From the NCBI RefSeq assembly GCF_002093975.1, contig NZ_MSZZ01000055.1:1-64000 (forward strand): 64,000 nt of DNA, written 5' to 3'. The first letter of the stretch is position 1. Each line of letters opens with the position of its first letter. A program made the translations under genes and the position numbers. Source of the stretch: Thermoactinospora rubra (GTDB lineage Bacteria > Actinomycetota > Actinomycetes > Streptosporangiales > Streptosporangiaceae). Shown piece by piece: positions 25,797 through 33,913 of this stretch. The notes below the pieces were generated by a model. The model was not told where the DNA came from, ran no database searches, and was given only the letters and a program-made list of their open reading frames with translations.

Positions 25797-26654
25797 GTGG
25801 TTGTACCGGACTCGCTGGCCGCCTCCCACGTGCCGGTGGATGCCCGTCGCGCCCGGCTGACCGCCCCGTGGCGGGTGGACGGGGACGGGGATCACATGAA
25901 CCTCCAGATCGTCCTCGACGGCGCGGCACTGGCATGGGACGCCGGATCCCCCGAGAGGCGGGCCGTTCTCCGGCGCGGCGACATCCTCGTGTCGCCGGCC
26001 GGCAGCGCCTACACGTCCACTCATTCCCCCACGGAGTCCGACAGCCTGGTGCTCACGGCCAGGTACCGGACGCTGGGCGGCTCACCGGCCCCGGCCGCGG
26101 TCGAGCTGCCGCCGCTTGTGATCGTTCCGGCCGATCCGAACCGGTGCGGAGGGCTGGCGGCGGCCGTGAACCTCCTCGCGGCGGAGACCGTCTCCCATCC
26201 CACGGCGAACCCTGTCGTGCTGAGGGCCATGCAGACGCTGCTGATCCTCGCCTTTCGCGCCTGGACCCGTGAGGGGTCCGGGAGCGTGGGACGTCACCGG
26301 ACCTCGGGAGATCCCCTGGTGGAGCGGATCATCCAGGCGTTCCACGACGACCCGGCCCGCGACTGGACGCTGGCGGATCTCGCCCGGAGCCTCTCGGTGT
26401 CTCGCGCCACCCTGACGAGACGGTTCGCCGCGGGGCTCGGGGAGGGTCCGCTCAGCCATCTGACCCGGCTCCGGATGGCCCTCGCGGCGGAAAGACTCCG
26501 CGAGACCGACATCCCGATCAAGGTGATCGCCAGAAGTGTCGGCTACACCTCGCCCTACGCCTTCAGCCGGGCTTTCACTCGCATGTACGGCATCGCACCC
26601 GAGCTGGTCCGCCGGCGGCATCGCCGTACGGCCGGCGAACTCGTGGCGAACTGA
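25797..26654 (+). CDS. AraC-family regulator with cupin N-terminus
   Basis: A 285-residue protein with an N-terminal cupin-like sensor (about 10-160). The C-terminal pair of helix-turn-helices (about 185-275) includes Ser-Val-Ser-Arg-Ala-Thr-Leu-Thr-Arg-Arg-Phe and Ser-Val-Gly-Tyr-Thr-Ser-Pro-Tyr-Ala-Phe-Ser-Arg-Ala-Phe. The family is often annotated as cupin-domain AraC regulators next to oxidoreductase or NmrA genes, as here. The start could also be the TTG at 25791, overlapping the GntR stop. Confidence 0.85.
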   Translation: MVVPDSLAASHVPVDARRARLTAPWRVDGDGDHMNLQIVLDGAALAWDAGSPERRAVLRRGDILVSPAGSAYTSTHSPTESDSLVLTARYRTLGGSPAPAAVELPPLVIVPADPNRCGGLAAAVNLLAAETVSHPTANPVVLRAMQTLLILAFRAWTREGSGSVGRHRTSGDPLVERIIQAFHDDPARDWTLADLARSLSVSRATLTRRFAAGLGEGPLSHLTRLRMALAAERLRETDIPIKVIARSVGYTSPYAFSRAFTRMYGIAPELVRRRHRRTAGELVAN

Positions 26655-26728
26655 GATGAGGCGATCGGGCATCTACTTGCGCCTTCCGGCCATTTATCGG
26701 CGCGATCCGCCCTCCTAGCTTGGGGCGC

Positions 26729-27574
26729 ATGAACCCGTACACCATCACCGTCTTCGGCGCGACCGGCAAGACGGGACGCCACGTCCTCCGGCAGGCGGCC
26801 GCACGGGGATGGCGCGTGAGAGCGGCCGGCAGACGTCCACTGGAGCACGGGGAATGGACCTCCTTCGACTGGGACGAGGAGGACACCTGGACGCGCGCGT
26901 CCACCGGTAGCGACGCCGCCTACGTCGTGATCCCGTACCGTCACCCCGGTGCGCCCGAGAAAGCACCACGACTGCTGGAGTCCATCGCGGCGGCCGGCGT
27001 GGGCCGGATCGTCCTGCTCTCCACGCTCGACGCCGAGAACGCTCCGGACTCGGACCCGTCGCGGGCGGCGGAACTGGCCCTGCAGCGCCTCCCTGTCGCC
27101 TCGGCGATCCTGCGGCCGACATGGTTCATGGACAATTTCACGGTCGGGTCGTTCGCCGCCATGACGGACGCGGGAGAGATCAGGCTGCCGGCCGGCGAAG
27201 GGCGGATTCCCTTCGTGGACGCGCGAGACATCGCCGCAGTCGCAGTGGCCGCCCTCGGCCCCGGCGGGCCTTCGGGAGTGATGCCCATCACCGGCCCCGA
27301 GCAGCTCACCCATCACGACGTCGCCGACGCCCTCGCCAAGGGCTTGGGCAAGCCGGTTCGCTACACCCACGTCGAGCCGGACGAGTTCATCGAGCTGATG
27401 ATCTCCAGGGGGTTCACGCGGGAATACGGCGTGTTCCTGGCCAACGCGCTCTCCGACGTCGCCAGTGGGCGGCTTTCCATCCCCGTCAGCGACACGGTCG
27501 CCAGGTGGGCCGGGCGCGCTCCGTACACCATTCACGATTTCGCCCGCGGGCACGAACGCCGGCGACTTCCTTAG
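26729..27574 (+). CDS. NmrA-like NAD(P)-binding protein
   Basis: A 281-residue atypical short-chain-dehydrogenase fold. The nucleotide-binding turn is Val-Phe-Gly-Ala-Thr-Gly-Lys-Thr-Gly (about 6-14), followed by a Rossmann core and a substrate lid. The catalytic Tyr-x-x-x-Lys of true dehydrogenases is not evident. It is likely a redox sensor or quinone reductase-like protein. It may be the target of the AraC regulator upstream (74-bp gap). Confidence 0.8.
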   Translation: MNPYTITVFGATGKTGRHVLRQAAARGWRVRAAGRRPLEHGEWTSFDWDEEDTWTRASTGSDAAYVVIPYRHPGAPEKAPRLLESIAAAGVGRIVLLSTLDAENAPDSDPSRAAELALQRLPVASAILRPTWFMDNFTVGSFAAMTDAGEIRLPAGEGRIPFVDARDIAAVAVAALGPGGPSGVMPITGPEQLTHHDVADALAKGLGKPVRYTHVEPDEFIELMISRGFTREYGVFLANALSDVASGRLSIPVSDTVARWAGRAPYTIHDFARGHERRRLP

Positions 27575-27591
27575 ACCTGGAGAAACCCGTC

Positions 27592-28758
27592 ATGGGCGAT
27601 CTTCTTTTGCGCGGTGGCCGGCCATGGGGGATGCCCCGGCCCGCCGACATCTGGATCCGCGATGATCGGATCCAGAACGTCGGCGAGCAGCTGACGGTGC
27701 CCGGCGCCGACGTTCTGGACATCCATGGGCACGTGGTGCTTCCCGGACTGGTGGACGCTCACTGCCATCTGGACAAGACCCTGTACGGCGGGCCGTGGGT
27801 GCCGCACTCCGCCGACGACACGTTGGCCGGCCGCATGGCCAACGACCTCCGGCGAAGGTCCGAGCTGGGCATACCCAGCACCGAGCGGATCACCGCGTTG
27901 CTGAGGCGGATGAGCGCCTGCGGAACCACGCATGTGCGAACCCATACCGACATCGACCCCGAGGTGGGTCTTCGCGGTGTGGAGGCCGTCCAGGAGGCGG
28001 CGGCACAGGTGCCGGTCGAGGTGCAGCAGGTGGCGTTCCCCCAGCATGGTCTCCTCACCCGTCCAGGTACGGCGGAACTGCTGGAAGAGGCGCTGAAGGC
28101 GGGAGTGCGCGCGGTGGGCGGCATCGACCCCGCGGGGATCGACGGCGACCCGGTCCGCCACCTCGATGTGATCTTCGGCATGGCCGAGCGGCACGGCGCC
28201 CACGTCGACATCCACCTGCACGATCCCGGCACACTCGGCGCCTGGGAGCTGGGGCTCATCATCGAACGGACGCGGACCCTCGGCCTGGCCGGCCGCGTCA
28301 CGGTGAGTCATGCCTATGCTTTCGGGCAGATCGGCGAGGCGGAGCAACGCAGGCTCGCCGATGGGCTCGCCGAGGCCGGGATAGCCATCGCAACGGCAGC
28401 CGTGTACAGCTTCCCGGTGCCACCCGTGAAGACGCTGCGCCAAGCCGGGGTGACGGTCGCCTGCGGCCACGACGGCATCCGCGACCTCTGGGGCCCGTAC
28501 GGCGGCGGCGACATGCTCGAGCGTGCCATGCACCTGGCCTATCGCAGCACGTTCCGCCGCGATGAGGACATCGAGCTCGCGTTGAGCGCCGCGACCTACG
28601 GCGGGGCGGCCGCGCTCGGCCTCCCCGACTACGGTCTGGCTCCAGGGTGCCGTGCCGACCTCGTGGCCGTCGCCGCGTCATGCCCGGCGGAGGCGGTCGT
28701 CACCCGACCTCCCCGTTCCTGGGTGATCCGCGATGGCGTGGTGGTTCATTCCTCATGA
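27592..28758 (+). CDS. Amidohydrolase, cytosine-deaminase-like
   Basis: A 388-residue TIM-barrel metal hydrolase. It has Gly-Leu-Val-Asp-Ala-His-Cys-His-Leu-Asp-Lys-Thr (the cytosine deaminase form of the HxH metal motif) and Thr-His-Val-Arg-Thr-His. Later come Asp-Ile-His-Leu-His-Asp, Val-Ser-His-Ala-Tyr-Ala-Phe and Gly-His-Asp-Gly-Ile-Arg-Asp with the final metal/catalytic Asp. Relatives deaminate cytosine, isocytosine, isopropylammelide or other ring amidines. The ATG at 27592 has a GGAGA site and lies 17 bp after the NmrA-like gene. It may act on a ring compound feeding the neighbouring pathway. Confidence 0.8.
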   Translation: MGDLLLRGGRPWGMPRPADIWIRDDRIQNVGEQLTVPGADVLDIHGHVVLPGLVDAHCHLDKTLYGGPWVPHSADDTLAGRMANDLRRRSELGIPSTERITALLRRMSACGTTHVRTHTDIDPEVGLRGVEAVQEAAAQVPVEVQQVAFPQHGLLTRPGTAELLEEALKAGVRAVGGIDPAGIDGDPVRHLDVIFGMAERHGAHVDIHLHDPGTLGAWELGLIIERTRTLGLAGRVTVSHAYAFGQIGEAEQRRLADGLAEAGIAIATAAVYSFPVPPVKTLRQAGVTVACGHDGIRDLWGPYGGGDMLERAMHLAYRSTFRRDEDIELALSAATYGGAAALGLPDYGLAPGCRADLVAVAASCPAEAVVTRPPRSWVIRDGVVVHSS

Positions 28759-28984
28759 CATAGTCGTGCGATCGGTTGACGGGCAGGTCTCATACCGGAC
28801 GCCGCTCGGCGCGGTCCACGGACCGGCGGCTCAAGACAACGGTCAGCCTCACACGAACCCTCAGGGACCAACGGCGCGTCGCGCGGGAGGCAAGACGAGG
28901 TGAAGCCTCTGTGAAAGCGTGCCCTCCTAAGATCTCCAGCCGGCGTGGTCGTCCGGTCACGCCGCACCGGAGACAAGGGACACG

Positions 28985-29800
28985 ATGAGGAACAGACTGT
29001 TAAGAGGCATCGTCGCGCTCGCGGCAATGTCGATGTTCGCCCTGGCCGGCACGGGAACCGCGGCCGCGGACGATCACGAGGTCCAGCCCTTGCTCATCGG
29101 CGGGGACCCGGCCACCGAGGAGTACCGGTTCGCCGCCGCGTTGCTGTACAAGGACCAGGGCAGTCGGCCGACCCCGCTCCGCTGCGGCGGCGCGCTGATC
29201 GATCCGAAATGGGTCATCACCGCGGCGCACTGCGTCGCGGGACGCAACCCGACCGACTTCAAGGTGAGCGTCGGTTCAAACGATTACCTGGGCGGCGCGA
29301 TGATTGACGTGGCAAAGTTCATGGTCCACCCGTATTGGAATAACCCGGACGAAACGAGTGCGGGCGACATCGCGTTGATCAAGCTGGCGGCGCCGTCGAC
29401 GGAGCAGCCGATCACCAGCTTCCGGCCCCCCATCCCCGAGACCACGGTGCGGATGATCGGCTGGGGCAGGACGGTCGCCGGCGACCCGGCCTCGATACCG
29501 CGGCAGATCTTGCAGCTCGACACAAAGCTGCTGTCGCCCTCGGAGTGCTACTTCGGCGACGAGTTCGACGCGACGCCGGGAGACCTCTGCGTCGAACGCG
29601 CGAAGAGCGACACCGCGGGCGCGTGCAACGGCGACTCCGGCAGCCCGCTGCTGCTGCAGGTCGACGGCCAGTGGCGGATCATCGGCGTCGACAGCCGCAG
29701 CGGCGGCGATTCCTGCCTCGCAACCGACGAGGTCTACACCTCTACCGCGCATTACTGGCCGTGGGTCACGAGCATGATCGGCGCCGATCGGACGTCTTGA
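28985..29800 (+). CDS. Secreted trypsin-like serine protease (S1)
   Basis: A 271-residue chymotrypsin-fold protease. Signal peptide about 1-28 (Ala-Ala-Ala); a short propeptide ends before Leu-Ile-Gly-Gly. The catalytic triad is intact: His82 (Thr-Ala-Ala-His-Cys), Asp128 (Gly-Asp-Ile-Ala-Leu-Ile) and Ser218 (Gly-Asp-Ser-Gly-Ser-Pro). The start is ATG at 28985 and the sixth codon is a TTA. It stands alone, followed by a strong terminator. Confidence 0.9.
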   Translation: MRNRLLRGIVALAAMSMFALAGTGTAAADDHEVQPLLIGGDPATEEYRFAAALLYKDQGSRPTPLRCGGALIDPKWVITAAHCVAGRNPTDFKVSVGSNDYLGGAMIDVAKFMVHPYWNNPDETSAGDIALIKLAAPSTEQPITSFRPPIPETTVRMIGWGRTVAGDPASIPRQILQLDTKLLSPSECYFGDEFDATPGDLCVERAKSDTAGACNGDSGSPLLLQVDGQWRIIGVDSRSGGDSCLATDEVYTSTAHYWPWVTSMIGADRTS

Positions 29801-29853
29801 CCAGACGCCGTCCCGTCTGAGGCCCGCTTCTCACGGCCGGCATGGGCGGGCGT

Positions 29854-29885
29854 GGGTGTCGCTTCTCGTCCGAGAAGCGACACCC
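29854..29885. terminator. Terminator after the S1 protease gene
   Basis: A 15-bp perfect inverted repeat (29854-29868 with 29871-29885; core GTGTCGCTTCTCG) with a 2-base centre, so an effective loop of 4. It lies 53 bp past the protease stop. Confidence 0.65.
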
Positions 29886-29943
29886 CGCCATCCGCGGACC
29901 ATGCTGCGTCTAGCCGATCCTCGACCCGGGATCAGGAGGCGGA

Positions 29944-30585
29944 GTGCAGGAAATCGAGTTCCAGCTGCGCAACGACCGCCAAGAGATTCTCATCGACGGC
30001 ATCCCGCTGCTCGACCTCGTGCGTGCGGCGGAGCTCCCATACGCGCGAGAAGAGCAGCTCGAACGCGCCGAGGAGTTCGCGCCTGAACCCGCGCCCCTGC
30101 TGGCCGGCGAATACAGCTACTTCCTGGGGCGCTGGACCGGCTGGCCGACCCGGCACTACCTGGGCGAGCCTGTGGAGGTGACCTACGACCAGGAAAACGA
30201 CCGGAAGGCCGAAGGCATCGCCGTACACGAATCTCACTTCGGGATGGCGTCTCCTGCCGGCATGCCTCGGGAGGTGTCGCACGCCGTGACCTGGGTGGGC
30301 TGCTTGTCCGAGCCCGCGCGCACACCGCGACAAGCCATGCGGCTCATCGCTCTACCTCCTTGGTCGGGACGTACGGAAGATCGGCGGGTCTCGGTGAGCG
30401 TTGACATGGCCGGTCCGCAAACCGGTCGTCAAGGGCTGTGCCGTCCAGGTGATGCGGGCGCCAGCCGGGTCGCGTTGGCGGCCGCCCACGCGGCGAATCC
30501 GGCGATGACGAGGCCGCAGACGATGTCGGCGACGACGTGGGTCTGCCGCCACCAGACCATGGCGAACGCGCCCGGGACGATGTAG
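29944..30585 (+). CDS. Hypothetical protein, C-terminal part doubtful
   Basis: The GTG start follows a strong AGGAGG site (29934-29939). The first 85 residues (Ile-Leu-Ile-Asp-Gly-Ile-Pro-Leu-Leu-Asp-Leu-Val-Arg, then a Glu/Pro-rich stretch and Gly-Glu-Tyr-Ser-Tyr-Phe-Leu-Gly-Arg) look like a genuine actinobacterial protein of unknown function. After about residue 110 the sequence loses any pattern and runs into the opposite-strand membrane protein gene (from 30429). I suspect a frameshift or deletion so that only the first 300-350 bases are real coding sequence. Confidence 0.5.
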   Translation: MQEIEFQLRNDRQEILIDGIPLLDLVRAAELPYAREEQLERAEEFAPEPAPLLAGEYSYFLGRWTGWPTRHYLGEPVEVTYDQENDRKAEGIAVHESHFGMASPAGMPREVSHAVTWVGCLSEPARTPRQAMRLIALPPWSGRTEDRRVSVSVDMAGPQTGRQGLCRPGDAGASRVALAAAHAANPAMTRPQTMSATTWVCRHQTMANAPGTM

Positions 30586-30908
30586 TGGGCCAAGCCGACC
30601 AGCCCCGAGAGCGAGTATCCGGCGAGCGCGATCGCCGAAGCGACGATGCGGCGGCGCGACCACAGCCAGACTCCGAGCGCGCCGCTGGCGGTGAACACGA
30701 ACCACGAGGCCCCCACCACCGTCGCCGACGGTACGGGGACCGGACTGCCGGGGCCTGGCATCGGATAGTCGTGGTAGTTCATGTAGTTGTCGATGTAGTG
30801 CACCACCGACACCGCCACTGCCAGGGCCAGCGCCACGAAGAGGAACCTGGTCGCCCGGGAGTACACGGGGTTCGTCACGCCACTTGTCCTTTCCGTCACC
30901 GCTCCCAC
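30429..30908 (-). CDS. Small membrane protein, four helices
   Basis: A 159-residue protein with four predicted transmembrane helices (about 21-41, 66-84, 92-110 and 125-147). The first loop is Pro/Gly-rich. I do not recognise the family with certainty. It follows the DUF6463-like gene by 16 bp and probably shares its promoter and TetR control. A GTG twelve bases downstream of the given start is an alternative. Confidence 0.65.
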   Translation of the reverse strand: MGAVTERTSGVTNPVYSRATRFLFVALALAVAVSVVHYIDNYMNYHDYPMPGPGSPVPVPSATVVGASWFVFTASGALGVWLWSRRRIVASAIALAGYSLSGLVGLAHYIVPGAFAMVWWRQTHVVADIVCGLVIAGFAAWAAANATRLAPASPGRHSP

Positions 30909-30924
30909 GGTGACCGACTGCTCG

Positions 30925-31329
30925 CTACGCTACCGGCCCCGGCACGGGGTTCTCGCGGCGCCTGGCACGGCGCGCCCCGGCCAGCAGCAGGACGTTCGCG
31001 AGCAGGAGGATCGGCCAGGGCGTGAGAACCATGATCACGGCGTCGACCACGGTCAAGATCCCCAGCGTCCACGCGATGAACGGCGGCGGCGCGATGCCCC
31101 GGCGGTTCAGCCACACGACCATCAGGCCGATCAGGATGAGCGGCGGGCCGAAGCTGGCCAGGCTCAGCCAGTACGCGCTGTTGGCCGGGCTCATCGCGGC
31201 CAGGTCCTCTCCCCACAGCTGCCCGCTGAACCATGCCCCGGCGTGGCGCGCGGCGCCTTCCACCGTCAGGGCGCCAAGCGTGTGCGCTGCGCCGTACAAC
31301 ACCATGATCCAGCCGGCCCATTTGATCAT
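30925..31329 (-). CDS. DUF6463-like small membrane protein
   Basis: A 134-residue protein with four transmembrane helices and the N-terminal pattern Trp-Ala-Gly-Trp-Ile-Met-Val-Leu-Tyr-Gly-Ala-Ala-His-Thr. It closely resembles small membrane proteins that sit next to TetR genes in many actinomycetes. Function unknown. It is divergent from the TetR gene at 31572 across two operator-like palindromes and is the probable main target. Confidence 0.7.
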   Translation of the reverse strand: MIKWAGWIMVLYGAAHTLGALTVEGAARHAGAWFSGQLWGEDLAAMSPANSAYWLSLASFGPPLILIGLMVVWLNRRGIAPPPFIAWTLGILTVVDAVIMVLTPWPILLLANVLLLAGARRARRRENPVPGPVA

Positions 31330-31492
31330 CTGAGCTATCCGTTCTCGCGGCGAACCCGCCCGGGGCGGCTTCGCGTCCTTGCTTGGTCAGGCGTTCGCGG
31401 CCGTGGGATTGACGAGGTCCCGCGGGAAGCCCGGCCGCCTCCGTGACGTCTCGGCGACCATGGCAGGGAAAGCCATGGCACTGTCTCTTAAG

Positions 31493-31543
31493 TTATACGA
31501 TGGCGTATAAAGGCAGGTTAGCTCGTTATACGGTTCCGTACAA
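31493..31543. promoter_or_regulatory. Two TetR-type operators in a divergent promoter
   Basis: Site 1 (31493-31510) is the perfect palindrome TTATACG-N4-CGTATAA. Site 2 (31526-31543) is TTATACG-N4-CGTACAA, one mismatch. Their centres are 33 bp apart. Site 2 overlaps the probable -10 box TACAAT (31539-31544) of the TetR gene. The sites lie between the TetR gene and the membrane-protein pair read the other way, so self-repression plus repression of the pair is the simplest reading. Confidence 0.7.
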
Positions 31544-31571
31544 TGGGTCGGGAAGTGAGGTGCTTCACACG

Positions 31572-32144
31572 ATGGGCGCGTTGCGCACGCCGCGCGAGAA
31601 GTGGGTCGAGGCCGGGCTGCGGGCGCTGGCCGACGGCGGCGTCGACGCCGTGCGTATCGAGGCCCTGGCCAAGGCGCTCGGGGTCACCAAAGGCGGTTTC
31701 TACGGCTACTTCGCCGACCGCGGCGCCCTGCTGGAGGCAATGCTGGACGCCTGGGAACGCGAGAGCGTCGACGACGTCCTCGACCGGATCGAGCAGGAGC
31801 CCGGCGACGCGCTGGACAAGGTCCGGCTGGCCGGGCGGCTCACCTTCTCCGACGACCGCCTGCTGCCCATCGACCTGGCCGTGCGCGACTGGGCCCGCCG
31901 CGACCCGGCGGTCGCCGAGCGCCTGCGCCGCGTGGACAACCGGCGCATGCAGCTGCTGCGGGACGCGATCAGCACGTTCTGCGCCGACCCCGACGAGGTC
32001 GAGGCCCGCAGCCTGCTCGCCTTCTGCATGGCCATCGGCAGCCACTTCCTCGCCGCCGACCATCCGGGCCGCAGCCGCGCCCAGGTGATGGCCCGCGCCA
32101 GCGGTCTCATCCTCAACCGTTCGCATGGCGACCCCGGCCAATGA
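31572..32144 (+). CDS. TetR-family transcriptional regulator
   Basis: A 190-residue regulator. The N-terminal helix-turn-helix (about 8-52) includes Leu-Ala-Lys-Ala-Leu-Gly-Val-Thr-Lys-Gly-Gly-Phe-Tyr-Gly-Tyr-Phe, the classic TetR recognition helix. A helical ligand domain follows. It is likely to bind the two palindromes at 31493-31543. Its ligand is unknown. Confidence 0.9.
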   Translation: MGALRTPREKWVEAGLRALADGGVDAVRIEALAKALGVTKGGFYGYFADRGALLEAMLDAWERESVDDVLDRIEQEPGDALDKVRLAGRLTFSDDRLLPIDLAVRDWARRDPAVAERLRRVDNRRMQLLRDAISTFCADPDEVEARSLLAFCMAIGSHFLAADHPGRSRAQVMARASGLILNRSHGDPGQ

Positions 32145-32204
32145 CCATCCTCCCTCGGACGTCCGGGCCCGCCGTGAACCAGTCGGGAGGCGGTCAGCCG
32201 GTAC

Positions 32205-32633
32205 GGAAGGGTGTCGGCGTGCCGGTGCGTCGATCGCCGTCCACAGCGTGAACAAGCCGCCCAGGGAACTGCCGACGAAAGCCGCCTGTGGCAGTCCGAG
32301 CGCGTCCAAAGTCCTCGTCAGCACACCGACCGCCAGGTCGCGAACGGGTCCGTCCTGCCAGCGGTACGGCGCTGCGAGACCGTGGCCGGGCAGGTCGAGC
32401 GGCAGATGACGGTACCCGGGCAGCTGGGCGATGAGAGGGGCGAAACCCATGGCCGGAGCCGAAATCCCGTTCACGTAGATCACCGGTGGGCCCGAGCCTG
32501 TGGCCAGCACGCGCAGCCGAACCGGCGGATCGTCGAGCACGATGGTGTGCTCGGTCATCGTCAGTCCGTAGGTGGCGCAGACGCGGCGTTCCGCCGCCCG
32601 GATCCGTTCCCTGAGCCTGGTGGAAACTCTCAT
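32205..32633 (-). pseudogene. 3'-truncated alpha/beta hydrolase
   Basis: From the ATG at 32633 the frame gives an alpha/beta hydrolase N-terminal half. It has Gly-Ser-Gly-Pro-Pro-Val-Ile-Tyr-Val-Asn-Gly (oxyanion region), Leu-Pro-Leu-Asp-Leu-Pro-Gly-His-Gly, and the nucleophile elbow Gly-Ser-Ser-Leu-Gly-Gly. Family likeness stops about 20 residues after the elbow, near 32205, and the frame then runs on antisense to the TetR gene. The lid, catalytic Asp and His are missing, so it should be inactive. It was apparently cut when the DNA carrying the TetR gene joined here. Confidence 0.65.
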
Positions 32634-32829
32634 GAACCCACCGTCACCGCCGGTGTGCGCCGATGTCTTGGACAAATGTCCCGACCGGGCACAAGCTCGC
32701 CTGACACATCGCGGTCCAGCCGGCGAGGGCTGAGTCGTGGACGCCTGCCTCCTGCGCCGCTTTCCCCGCGCGGACGGCCGGCCTCGGGCACGGCGTCCCC
32801 GGCGGGGGAAGGGGCACACCGGCGGGGAT

Positions 32830-33684
32830 ATGCTCGCGTGCATGCCAGCCGACACCGTGCCGACGTCGCCGCGCCACGGCGCCTGGGAGGTGGCGGTCCC
32901 CGCCGAGGGGCGCGCGCTGCCGGGGGTCACGATGGTCGGCTTCCGCGATCGCTCCGGCGGGACGTTCGAGGAGCGCGTTCTCCCCGGTCCGGCGATCGCC
33001 ATCGTGATCGACTGCGCCCCCGGCAGCCTGGAACCCTGCGGAAGCGGCGCGGTCGAGGGCGGCATCGTCGCCGGCATCTCCCCTGCGGCAGCCCGGCTGG
33101 CCGGGCGCGCCGTGGACTGCCTCGAACTGCAGGTGGATGTGCTGGCGGCGGCGGGCCTGCTCGGCGTGCCGCCGGCGGAGCTGAACGGCGCGCCGCTGGA
33201 CCTGGCCGAGCTCTGGGGGCGGGAGGCCGGCCGGCTGCGCGCGCGGCTGATCGAGGCGCCCTCCTGGGAGGACCGGTTCGCGCTGGTCCGCGAGGCGCTG
33301 GGGCGGCGCAGCCGTTCCTCGTTCCGCATCGACCCCGAGGTGGCCGACGCCTGGCGGCACATCACGGCCGGCCACGGGCGGGTGCCGATCGGCGACCTGC
33401 CCGGCCGGTACGGCTGGAGCCGTACCCGGTTCTGGAACCGGTTCAAGTCGCAAATCGGCGTCACGCCGAAACGGGCGGCGATGATCGTCCGATTCGACCG
33501 GGCGCTGCGCCGGCTCGGCACGACCGCCAGCGTCGCCGAGGTCGCCGCGGAGATCGGCTATGCCGACCAGTCCCACCTGCACCGCGAGGTGCTCAAGTTC
33601 ACCGGCCGCACCCCGGGCGCGATCGCCGCCGACCCGCTGTGGACGGTCGACAGCACAGCTTGGACGCTGGCGCGCGCCGCCTGA
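32830..33684 (+). CDS. AraC-family regulator
   Basis: A 284-residue protein whose C-terminal pair of helix-turn-helices (about 180-270) carries Tyr-Gly-Trp-Ser-Arg-Thr-Arg-Phe-Trp-Asn-Arg-Phe and Ile-Gly-Tyr-Ala-Asp-Gln-Ser-His-Leu-His-Arg-Glu. The N-terminal half is a DUF6597/cupin-like sensor. An in-frame ATG at 32842, 10 bp after TATGCT, could be the start of a leaderless mRNA. It is followed 46 bp later by a short gene and a DrrAB exporter, which it may control. Confidence 0.85.
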   Translation: MLACMPADTVPTSPRHGAWEVAVPAEGRALPGVTMVGFRDRSGGTFEERVLPGPAIAIVIDCAPGSLEPCGSGAVEGGIVAGISPAAARLAGRAVDCLELQVDVLAAAGLLGVPPAELNGAPLDLAELWGREAGRLRARLIEAPSWEDRFALVREALGRRSRSSFRIDPEVADAWRHITAGHGRVPIGDLPGRYGWSRTRFWNRFKSQIGVTPKRAAMIVRFDRALRRLGTTASVAEVAAEIGYADQSHLHREVLKFTGRTPGAIAADPLWTVDSTAWTLARAA

Positions 33685-33730
33685 ACATTCATCCAAGACG
33701 GCGGCCGCGGTGCCGGGGCACGCTGCCCGC

Positions 33731-33913
33731 ATGACATCGCTGACCAAAAGACCGGCGCACCGGCCGGGACGCACCCCGCCGGGCATGCGCCTGCCGCGGC
33801 GCCGCCGAATCGCCATCGACTCGGACCACGCTTCCGGCGAGGAAATCGCGGAGCGCAGGGACGTCCACGCCTTCCTCGAAAGCCGGCCGGGCGGGGAAGG
33901 CGCCGCGACATGA
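33731..33913 (+). CDS. Possible small basic protein (60 residues)
   Basis: The frame starts with ATG and ends in an ATGA overlap with the ABC ATPase gene, as in real operons. The product is Arg/Pro-rich in the first half and acidic in the second, with no recognised domain. The overlap argues for translation coupled to the exporter genes, but coding quality is weak. Confidence 0.35.
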   Translation: MTSLTKRPAHRPGRTPPGMRLPRRRRIAIDSDHASGEEIAERRDVHAFLESRPGGEGAAT

